Below are positions 1 through 5,355 of a stretch of DNA of 5,355 nucleotides, one piece after another. The position numbers and the translations under genes are program-made. Where the stretch lies: positions 1 to 5,355 of the forward strand of contig JALNXR010000154.1 in NCBI GenBank assembly GCA_023230265.1. The letters run 5' to 3'. The notes under the pieces were generated by a model that did no database searches, had not been told where the DNA came from, and saw only the letters and a program-made list of their open reading frames with translations. This DNA comes from Bacteroidales bacterium. GTDB taxonomy: Bacteria; Bacteroidota; Bacteroidia; Bacteroidales; UBA932. Within the stretch, counting starts at the first letter, position 1, and each line of letters starts with the position of its first letter.

Positions 1-400
1 CAGAGCGGAAATTATATTTCCCCTGGTTCAATAGCTCCTTTTGTTTGTCACGTGTAGCAAACATAGAAAAGCCGTCAAAAATCGGCCAGTTAAAATTGAG
101 GCCATTCTGGAAAGAGAGTACATTTGCCGATGTATTAACATCCTCTCCACCCTGGGATATCTCCCTCTGGTTGTTCGACGAGGCATTTTGTCTGACGCTC
201 AGAGAGAGAGAAGGCAGAAATGGTGAAAGATTCACATTGTTCTCTGCCATTTTAACCTGGTTATAGGATATTGTCACCGAATAGTTTTTTTCAAGGGCAA
301 GAGCTACACATTCCTGAAGAGTCAGTCTCTTCTCTCCCTTTAGTGAAACGGGTATTGCAAAAAGCAGCAGAAGCTGTATAAAAATTAATCTATTTATCAT
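1..400 (-). CDS. TolC-family outer-membrane efflux channel, N-terminal part (cut by window edge)
   Basis: This is the start of an outer-membrane factor that would give the efflux pump its exit duct. I translated 133 codons from the ATG at 400 down to base 2 with no stop; the rest lies outside the window. Residues 1-22 form a signal peptide: a short basic start (MINR) and a hydrophobic core (LIFIQLLLLFAIPVS). The mature part opens with LTLQECVALALEKNY (residues 26-40), the usual first-helix motif of TolC-like OEP repeats. It continues with AENNVNLSPFLPSLSLS (52-68) and an aromatic LNFNWPIFDGFSMFATRDK stretch (101-119), typical of the first beta-strand pair and the return into the helical barrel. 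The ATG lies inside the pump gene's last codons, an 11-bp overlap in another frame, so translation is probably coupled. Family members are usually about 420-480 residues, so roughly 70% is missing. The substrate cannot be told from this part. Confidence 0.93.
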   Translation of the reverse strand, partial: MINRLIFIQLLLLFAIPVSLKGEKRLTLQECVALALEKNYSVTISYNQVKMAENNVNLSPFLPSLSLSVRQNASSNNQREISQGGEDVNTSANVLSFQNGLNFNWPIFDGFSMFATRDKQKELLNQGKYNFRS

Positions 401-3400
401 CTTTTATCTCTTTAGCTTTTGAGGAGGAGATGTAGGTGTACATCCCCGGAATAATATAGAGCGTAAAGAATGTCGAAACCACAAGACCTCCGGCAACAGC
501 AACTCCCATCGAAATCCGGCTCTCAGCTCCGGCACCTGTGGCAAATACCATAGGGACAATCCCAAGTATTGTTGAGAGACTGGTCATAAGAATCGGCCTG
601 AATCTGGATGCAGCCGACTCAAGAATAGCCTCAAGTTTCTCTTTTCCTGCAGCCTTTCTCTGATTGGCAAATTCAACCATAAGGATTCCGTTCTTTGATA
701 CCAGTCCGATGAGCATAATAAGACCAATCTCACTGAATATACTAAGAGTCTGTCCATATGCCCACAGGGAAAGCAGGGCTCCGAGTAACGCAAGTGGGAC
801 AGTGAACATTATTACAAGAGGATCCCTAAAGCTCTCAAACTGGGCCGCCAAAACCATGTATATCAAAACCATAGCCAACAGGAATGCGAACAGAAGACTC
901 GATGTACTCTCTACAAAATCCTTGGACTGACCGGTTAGGGCGGTAGAGTAATCATCAGGATCCAAAACCTTGTGGGCAATTCTGTCCATCTCTTCAAGAC
1001 CCTGGCCCAGCGTGTACCCCTTTGATAATGCTGCCGATACTGTGGCCGCCACGAATCTGTTGTACCTGTATAGCTGTGGAGGCGTGCTGCTCTCTTCCAT
1101 TGTGATAAGATTGTCGAGAGGGATCAGCTCACCGGCATCGCTCCTGACAAATATATTTGCCAGGTCAAGGGGACGGCTCCTGTGTTTCAGGTCAATCTCA
1201 CTCAGAATCTGGTACTGCTTTCCGTTCCTGATAAAGTAACCTATCCTCTGTTCGCTCATAGAAAGCTGGAGAGTCTGTGCTATGTTCTGTATCGAAACAC
1301 CAAGCAGAGAGCTCTTTACTCTGTCAATTGAGACACTTAACTCCGGTTTAGTAAACTTAAGATTTATATCGGAATTGGCAAAAACTTCACTTTGAGCAAC
1401 TTCTGACATAAAAACAGGAATAATCCTTCTCAAAGAATCAATATCCCTGGCCTGAATTACATACTGAACAGGCATCCCCCCTCTTCTTCCCCCAAATGTC
1501 TGTTGCTGTGTGACAAATGTTCTCGCTCCGGTGAGAGCTGCAACTTTGGGGGTGAGGTCATCGGCTATCTCCTGCTGGCTTCTTTTCCTCTGGTCGGGAG
1601 AAACAAGGGCTATCTGAAAATTGGAGCGGTTTCTGGAACCCATTCCCACCATCTGCATCACCCTGTCCCTTTCAGGAACAGCCTCTCTTATAACCTCCCA
1701 CAGATCATCGGAATAATTGAGCATATAGTTAAAAGTTGCTCCCTCCTGAGCTGTACTTGATACGTTAATCATTGAACGGTCCTCCAGAGGGGACATTTCT
1801 GTGGGGAGTGTTGTCCAGAGCCAGACAATCACAAAGAGTGACAAAGCCAGAAACGCTCCCGCCATCCACCTTCTCCTCATGAATCCCCTCAGAGATTTTG
1901 CATAAAGGTTATTCAGCCAGACAAAAAACGTGTCTGTGTATTTATAGAACCTTCCCTCTGTTGCCCCTTTCTTCACGAGTTTGGCTGTGATCATAGGTGT
2001 GAATGTAAGTGCGACAAATGCGGAGATTATTACCGCACCGGCAATTACAACCGAAAACTCCCTGAATAACCTGCCTGTGACTCCCTGCAGAAACACAATA
2101 GGGAAAAAGACTGCCACCAGGGTAATGGTTGTGGAGATTATGGCAAAGATAATTTCACCTGAACCTTTTATGGCTGCCTCTCTGGGGGGCATTCCCTTCT
2201 CTATCTTGGTATATATGTTCTCCATTACCACTATGGCATCATCCACCACAAGGCCAATGGAGAGGACCACTGCAAGAAGTGTAAGTATGTTTATGGTAAA
2301 ACCGGCCAGGTACATCACAAAGAAAACGCCGATTATTGATACAGGTATTGCAATAATAGGTATAAGTGTTGTCCTCCAGTTCCTCAAAAAGAGAAAGATA
2401 ATAAGTATCACAAGAATAAATGCCTGTAATATTGTTTCCTTAACTTCTGATATTGAATCCCTTATAAAAATCGTATTATCAAATCCAACACCCACCTCAA
2501 TATCTTCCGGAAGGGACTTTTTTAGCTCTTCAACAACTTTCTTGGCATCATCCACAATGTTAATATAGTTGGCACCAGGTTGGGGAGTCAGCACACAGGC
2601 TACCATCGGCACACCGTCTCTCTTGAGAATGGATCTGGTGTTCTCCGCATCAATTTCTGCCGTGCCAATATCGGAAAACCTCACCAATCTCTCTCCGTTT
2701 TTAAGAATTATCAGGTTATTGAAATCATCAATAGTTCTCAACCGGCCCAGTGTCCTTATGGTTAGCTCCATGTTGGATCCTTCTATGGTTCCGGAGGGGA
2801 GTTCAACATTTTCCCGTGTTACTGCCTGCCTTACATCCAGAGGTGTAACCCTGTAGGCTGCAAGAAGAAGTGGATCCATTCTCAACCTTACCGAGAAACG
2901 TTTTGATCCCCAGACTCCCACACTGCTGACTCCGCTTATGGTCTGGAGCCTCTCCTTGAAATTAACCTCTGCAAATTCACTAAGGTCAATAATATCCCTC
3001 GTCTCGCTCATCAGAGTCACTGAGTAGATAGGCTGTGCATCTGCATCTGATTTCTCCACAACCGGTGGATCGACATCAGCCGGCAGTCTGCGCTGTGCAC
3101 CAGATACCTTGTCCCTTACATCGTTGGCTGCCGTCTCCAGATCCACCTCCAGATTAAACTCAATGGTGATGGAGCTTGAACCGTCCCTGCTGCTACTTGA
3201 TATAGACCGGATTCCGGGGATGCCGTTTACAGCTGCCTCCAATGGCTCTGTTATCTGGGTTTCTATAACATCAGCATTGGCTCCGGGAAAGGAGCATCTG
3301 ACTGAGATAACCGGATTATCCACCGAAGGGTAGTCTCTTACACCCAAAGATGTATATCCTATTGCCCCGAATATTACTATCACCAGGCTCATCACCGTTG

Positions 3401-3440
3401 CCAGCACAGGCCTGTTTATTGATACTGTTGAGATGTTCAT
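390..3440 (-). CDS. RND-family multidrug efflux pump, inner-membrane permease (HAE1/AcrB type)
   Basis: This is the proton-driven pump of a tripartite efflux system, 1016 residues against 1049 for E. coli AcrB. The N-terminus (SINRPVLATVMSLVIVIFGA, about 7-26) is the standard first membrane helix, followed by a periplasmic porter domain to about 335. Helices 2-6 span about 335-487 and helix 7 about 527-545. The second porter domain runs to about 845, and helices 8-12 occupy about 847-1000. Proton-relay residues are intact: D400 and D401 in GLVVDDAIVVMEN (AcrB D407/D408), K916 in GLVSKNGILMVEF (K940), and R946 and T953 in RFRPILMTS (R971/T978). In the porter region the switch-loop equivalent reads VGMGSRNRSN (598-607) and lacks AcrB's two phenylalanines. 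The C-terminal tail after helix 12 is short. The pump sits between adaptor and channel genes. Drugs, dyes, bile salts or fatty acids are typical HAE1 substrates, but the actual one is unknown. A heavy-metal (HME) pump is less likely from the overall match to AcrB-like motifs. Confidence 0.98.
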   Translation of the reverse strand: MNISTVSINRPVLATVMSLVIVIFGAIGYTSLGVRDYPSVDNPVISVRCSFPGANADVIETQITEPLEAAVNGIPGIRSISSSSRDGSSSITIEFNLEVDLETAANDVRDKVSGAQRRLPADVDPPVVEKSDADAQPIYSVTLMSETRDIIDLSEFAEVNFKERLQTISGVSSVGVWGSKRFSVRLRMDPLLLAAYRVTPLDVRQAVTRENVELPSGTIEGSNMELTIRTLGRLRTIDDFNNLIILKNGERLVRFSDIGTAEIDAENTRSILKRDGVPMVACVLTPQPGANYINIVDDAKKVVEELKKSLPEDIEVGVGFDNTIFIRDSISEVKETILQAFILVILIIFLFLRNWRTTLIPIIAIPVSIIGVFFVMYLAGFTINILTLLAVVLSIGLVVDDAIVVMENIYTKIEKGMPPREAAIKGSGEIIFAIISTTITLVAVFFPIVFLQGVTGRLFREFSVVIAGAVIISAFVALTFTPMITAKLVKKGATEGRFYKYTDTFFVWLNNLYAKSLRGFMRRRWMAGAFLALSLFVIVWLWTTLPTEMSPLEDRSMINVSSTAQEGATFNYMLNYSDDLWEVIREAVPERDRVMQMVGMGSRNRSNFQIALVSPDQRKRSQQEIADDLTPKVAALTGARTFVTQQQTFGGRRGGMPVQYVIQARDIDSLRRIIPVFMSEVAQSEVFANSDINLKFTKPELSVSIDRVKSSLLGVSIQNIAQTLQLSMSEQRIGYFIRNGKQYQILSEIDLKHRSRPLDLANIFVRSDAGELIPLDNLITMEESSTPPQLYRYNRFVAATVSAALSKGYTLGQGLEEMDRIAHKVLDPDDYSTALTGQSKDFVESTSSLLFAFLLAMVLIYMVLAAQFESFRDPLVIMFTVPLALLGALLSLWAYGQTLSIFSEIGLIMLIGLVSKNGILMVEFANQRKAAGKEKLEAILESAASRFRPILMTSLSTILGIVPMVFATGAGAESRISMGVAVAGGLVVSTFFTLYIIPGMYTYISSSKAKEIKDDK

Positions 3441-3448
3441 AGTGCTGA

Positions 3449-4543
3449 TTAATTCTTAGAAGCCTTAACGGCAATACCCTCCCTTAACTGCATAAGCCCC
3501 GTGATAATGACGGTATCGCCCTCCTCCACGCCGGAGAGTATCTCCATCATATCCACAGATCTTGTGCCTGACTGCACCTCCTGTGAGCGGGCTTTACCCT
3601 CTTTGAGAAGCCATACAGAATGGCCCTTCACTCCGGACACTATTGCCTGGTTAGGTATATAGATATTCTTTTTTTCTGCCTGGGAACTCAGGGAGACTCT
3701 TGCCGACATCCCCGGCCTGAGTTCACCTCTGCTGTTATTAAATCTTGCCCTTATCAGAATTGTTCTGGTCTTTACATCTATCTCCGGATCCACTGCATAT
3801 ACAGTCGCGGAGTATTTCCGGCTGTTTCCCTCAACTGTAAAGTTGGCATCTCTGCCTATCAGGTTGTTAAATACATATTTTTCCGGAACTGAGAATTCTG
3901 CAATAAGGTTTGAAGCATCCACAATAGTTGCCACATTGGAATTAGGCATAAGCATTGCCCCGTTACTGATATATCTAAAACCGATTATACCGTTGAAGGG
4001 AGCACGGATCTTCATCTTTTCTATTTTAATTTTAAGCTGTTCAATATCCTGTCTGAGAACATTGTATTCAGTTGAGACCTGATCATAATCCTCCCGGCTT
4101 ACAGCCTCCTTTTTAAGAAGTATCTCCTGCCTTTCCAATTTCTGCCCCAGTAGTTTGTACTGGTATTCAGCCCTGGTCAGCTGAGCCTGAAGCTCGTCAT
4201 CATTAAGCCTCACCAGAATATCTCCCTTCCTTACCGATTGCCCCTCTTTAAAGTTGATCTCAACAACCCTTCCGGAGAGTTCGCTTGCCAGCTCAACTCT
4301 GTCATTTGCCACCAGTGTTCCCGGGACCAGGATGCCGTCATCGGCGGTCATATACCCGGCAACATGCACAGACACAGGGAGCGCTCTCCCTCCTCCCGGC
4401 GCACCTCTCCCCTGTGCCGGATTACCGGCCGGGTTGTCAGAAGCCATATCGGGCTTGCCAAAAATTGAGTTGTAAAGAATAAATGCCAGAACAAATAAAA
4501 GAGGGATTGCGATGTAGAGAATGTACTTCTTTGAGGTTTTCAT
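3449..4543 (-). CDS. RND efflux periplasmic adaptor (membrane fusion protein, HlyD/AcrA-like)
   Basis: This adaptor bridges the inner-membrane pump and the outer-membrane channel. I start it at the ATG at 4543, giving 364 residues. The codon before it is TTG (4544-4546), which would add one residue but is a weaker start. Residue numbers here count from the ATG. Residues about 7-26 are one hydrophobic anchor (YILYIAIPLLFVLAFILY). There is no lipobox cysteine, so it is likely held by an uncleaved N-terminal helix. A Gly/Pro-rich linker follows (about 37-56). The first lipoyl half contains ELSGRVVEINFKEGQSVRKG (about 88-107), then a charged alpha-hairpin (about 116-178) and the second lipoyl half with KIRAPFNGIIGFR (about 178-190). 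A beta-barrel domain (about 212-285, with the GELRPGMSARV motif) leads into a membrane-proximal domain. This is the usual adaptor order and size. The gene ends 8 bp before the pump gene, with no ribosome-binding site between, so the two are surely co-transcribed. Confidence 0.97.
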   Translation of the reverse strand: MKTSKKYILYIAIPLLFVLAFILYNSIFGKPDMASDNPAGNPAQGRGAPGGGRALPVSVHVAGYMTADDGILVPGTLVANDRVELASELSGRVVEINFKEGQSVRKGDILVRLNDDELQAQLTRAEYQYKLLGQKLERQEILLKKEAVSREDYDQVSTEYNVLRQDIEQLKIKIEKMKIRAPFNGIIGFRYISNGAMLMPNSNVATIVDASNLIAEFSVPEKYVFNNLIGRDANFTVEGNSRKYSATVYAVDPEIDVKTRTILIRARFNNSRGELRPGMSARVSLSSQAEKKNIYIPNQAIVSGVKGHSVWLLKEGKARSQEVQSGTRSVDMMEILSGVEEGDTVIITGLMQLREGIAVKASKN

Positions 4544-4555
4544 CAATTATAAATT

Positions 4556-4574
4556 GTCAATAATTATATTTGAC
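4556..4574. promoter_or_regulatory. Candidate operator: inverted repeat GTCAA-N9-TTGAC before the efflux operon
   Basis: The arms GTCAA (4556-4560) and TTGAC (4570-4574) are perfect 5-bp inverted copies around an AT-only 9-bp centre. The dyad lies 12 bp upstream of the adaptor ATG and 2 bp downstream of the candidate -7 element, so it would cover the predicted transcription start. That size and position suit a dimeric repressor, but no regulator gene is in the window. An adjacent smaller dyad, CAATT-N3-AATTG (4544-4556), shares its end base. Confidence 0.35.
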
Positions 4575-4576
4575 GA

Positions 4577-4584
4577 TAAAGATA
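4577..4584 (-). promoter_or_regulatory. Candidate -7 element for the efflux operon
   Basis: On the minus strand the bases read TATCTTTA, seven of eight positions of TAnnTTTG. It lies 33 bp upstream of the adaptor ATG, which would give a leader of about 25-30 nt. I see no good -33 element upstream of it, and the region is AT-rich, so a chance match is quite possible. If it is not real, the operon would be read through from the CDGSH promoter. Confidence 0.3.
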
Positions 4585-4617
4585 GATAAAAGTTTAAACC
4601 GCCTCCCTTTTTATCTC

Positions 4618-4788
4618 CTATTTTTTTGCGTGAGACCCGTCACACCAGGGTTTGTTTCCGGATTTACCGCATCTGCATATATAGCAGCTCTCCTTCTTTT
4701 CCTCCCTTCCATCGGGATGTACAACGGTAACCGGACCTTCTGCCTTTAAAGGCCCGTTCAGGATCAGTTTGAGTTTTACTTCACTCAT
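4618..4788 (-). CDS. Small CDGSH-type [2Fe-2S] iron-sulfur protein
   Basis: A 56-residue protein read from the ATG at 4788 to a TAG at 4618-4620. Residues 38-53 read CRCGKSGNKPWCDGSH, a full match to the CDGSH signature C-x-C-x2-[ST]-x3-P-x-C-D-G-[SAT]-H. The expected cluster ligands are C38, C40, C49 and H53. A further cysteine, C35, stands just before the motif (SCYICRC). The N-terminal half (MSEVKLKLILNGPLKAEGPV) looks like the short beta-strand segment typical of bacterial single-motif members. There is no signal peptide or membrane segment, so it should be cytosolic. Family members bind a redox-active, fairly labile [2Fe-2S] cluster; proposed roles include electron transfer, cluster transfer and redox sensing, but the partner here is unknown. 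It lies 74 bp upstream of the efflux adaptor on the same strand with no clear terminator between, so readthrough into the pump operon is possible. Its own start has no Shine-Dalgarno sequence. Confidence 0.92.
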   Translation of the reverse strand: MSEVKLKLILNGPLKAEGPVTVVHPDGREEKKESCYICRCGKSGNKPWCDGSHAKK

Positions 4789-4815
4789 AATGCAGGGGTT
4801 TTAAATAATTTGTAC

Positions 4816-4849
4816 TATGGTTATCCTTTTTATATTATGGCTATCTTTG
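4816..4849 (+). repeat. Imperfect direct repeat with a 20-bp period in the divergent promoter region
   Basis: TATGGTTATCCTTT (4816-4829) recurs as TATGGCTATCTTTG (4836-4849), matching at 11 of 14 positions and offset by exactly 20 bp, about two helical turns. The second copy contains the plus-strand -7 element and the first covers the region where a -33 element would sit. It may be a pair of regulator half-sites, an old duplication or chance. Confidence 0.4.
4842..4849 (+). promoter_or_regulatory. Bacteroidota-type -7 promoter element for the methyltransferase gene
   Basis: TATCTTTG matches the Bacteroidota -7 consensus TAnnTTTG exactly. The matching -33 element (TTG or TTTG, 17-23 bp upstream) is not clear: a TTTG at 4809-4812 is 29 bp away, which is too far, and the 19-bp position holds only ATGGTT. 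Transcription would start near 4854-4857. That gives an almost leaderless message for ATG 4858, or a leader of about 30 nt for ATG 4888. It argues against ATG 4837, which lies upstream of the element. Confidence 0.5.
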
Positions 4850-4857
4850 CAAATATA
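4850..4857 (-). promoter_or_regulatory. Bacteroidota-type -7 promoter element for the CDGSH gene
   Basis: Read on the minus strand, these bases are TATATTTG, an exact TAnnTTTG match. Transcription would begin near 4843-4845, leaving a leader of roughly 55 nt before the ATG at 4788. A TTTC at about 20 bp upstream is a one-mismatch -33 candidate. It abuts the oppositely oriented element at 4842-4849. Confidence 0.5.
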
Positions 4858-5355
4858 ATGAAAAAAACAGTGTTCAGGAAACTTTCAATGAACGAACTTA
4901 ACCGGCTGTCTGTTAAGTTATTCAGCGAACTGCCCAAGACTCCGGTCACAATTGTGCTGGATAACATAAGAAGCGGGCATAATATTGGTTCGGCCTTTAG
5001 AACAGCTGACGCTTTTGCCCTGGAAAAGATAGTTCTCTGCGGGATATCTTCTGTCCCTCCTACGGCAGAAATTCACAAATCGGCATTGGGGGCTGAGGAG
5101 AGTGTAGTCTGGAGTTACTCCGGAGACTCTGCCGCTGCTGTGAGAAGACTTAAAGAAGATGGATATTACATAATTTCTGTGGAGCAGACCGGTAACTCAA
5201 CAAAACTCCAAAGTATCTCCCCTCCACCGGAGAGAAAATTTGTGCTGGTTTTTGGGAACGAAGTGAGAGGGGTGGATCAGCAAATTCTGGATATTTCTGA
5301 TGAGGTTTTTGAAATTCCGCAGTTTGGAACAAAGCACTCCCTTAATGTTTCTGTG
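4858..5355 (+). CDS. SpoU/TrmH-family RNA 2'-O-methyltransferase, 3' end cut by window edge
   Basis: This is a SPOUT-class enzyme that would transfer a methyl group from S-adenosylmethionine to a ribose 2'-OH in tRNA or rRNA; 166 codons are visible. All three family motifs are present. Motif 1 is DNIRSGHNIGSAFRTAD (35-51), with the N and catalytic R (R48) of the NxGxxxR pattern. Motif 2 is FVLVFGNEVRGVD (128-140), with E135. Motif 3 is EIPQFGTKHSLNVSV (152-166), where the trefoil-knot cofactor loop begins. No extra RNA-binding domain precedes the catalytic core, and about ten residues probably remain beyond the window. The start is uncertain: in-frame alternatives are ATG 4837, GTG 4870 and ATG 4888. 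Homologues I recall begin near the RKLS-NEL segment, which fits 4858, 4870 or 4888. The target nucleotide (as in TrmH, RlmB or TrmL) cannot be assigned from this sequence. It is divergent from the CDGSH gene. Confidence 0.93.
   Translation, partial: MKKTVFRKLSMNELNRLSVKLFSELPKTPVTIVLDNIRSGHNIGSAFRTADAFALEKIVLCGISSVPPTAEIHKSALGAEESVVWSYSGDSAAAVRRLKEDGYYIISVEQTGNSTKLQSISPPPERKFVLVFGNEVRGVDQQILDISDEVFEIPQFGTKHSLNVSV

Noticed and set aside
198..213. AG-rich dinucleotide run (about six AG units)
   Set aside because: It is short and falls in coding sequence for a Leu/Ser-rich stretch (LSLS). The flanking frame is intact and there is no sign of phase variation.
41..266. Two overlapping plus-strand open frames
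   Set aside because: Both are antisense to the TolC-family N-terminus, whose signal peptide and OEP motifs settle the coding strand.
1981..2568. A 195-codon open frame on the plus strand
   Set aside because: It lies wholly antisense to the pump's conserved membrane region (helices 2-6) and its translation resembles no protein family I recognise. It is a by-product of the codon pattern on the other strand, as are the other open frames opposite the pump and adaptor.
4544..4546. TTG immediately before the adaptor ATG as the start codon
   Set aside because: It would add a single residue. An ATG directly follows and is the stronger initiator, so I start the gene at 4543.
4583..4616. Possible terminator hairpin after the CDGSH gene (GATAAAA paired with TTTTATC)
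   Set aside because: The stem is only about seven A-T-rich pairs with a loop of about 17 nt and no following U-tract typical of an intrinsic terminator, so it is unlikely to be stable.
5150..5332. A 60-codon open frame on the minus strand
   Set aside because: It is antisense to the methyltransferase core including motif 2, which is clearly coding on the plus strand. The translation looks unstructured and has no motif.

Overview
The window looks like a chromosomal piece of a Bacteroidota (Bacteroidetes) genome. Three things suggest this. The protein sequences resemble Bacteroidales-type homologues. No start codon has a convincing Shine-Dalgarno sequence. The intergenic region carries Bacteroidota-type -7 promoter elements (TAnnTTTG). 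The assignment rests on sequence character alone, with no database search.

The minus strand from about 4543 down to 1 holds a compact tripartite multidrug-efflux operon, read right to left: a periplasmic adaptor (MFP/HlyD type, 3449-4543), a 1016-residue inner-membrane RND pump (HAE1/AcrB type, 390-3440) and the N-terminal third of a TolC-family outer-membrane channel (1-400, cut by the window edge). Adaptor and pump are 8 bp apart. The channel's ATG lies inside the last codons of the pump gene, an 11-bp overlap. Together they would form one envelope-spanning, proton-driven export machine. No regulator gene is visible in the window.

Upstream of the operon on the same strand is a 56-codon gene (4618-4788) for a small CDGSH-type [2Fe-2S] protein. 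It has a complete Cys-Cys-Cys-His ligand set and is easily missed because of its length. Divergent from it, on the plus strand, is a SpoU/TrmH-family RNA 2'-O-methyltransferase (4858 to the window end, about ten residues short of complete).

The two intergenic gaps hold the most interesting non-coding structure. Between the CDGSH gene and the methyltransferase, two TAnnTTTG elements point in opposite directions and abut each other, forming a 16-bp near-palindrome (4842-4857). One of them overlaps a 20-bp-period direct repeat. In the 74-bp gap before the adaptor there is a perfect 5-bp inverted repeat (GTCAA-N9-TTGAC, 4556-4574) just downstream of a near-consensus -7 element, a plausible operator for the efflux operon. 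I see no clearly novel system. The genes are standard families, and the regulatory layout is the part worth checking.
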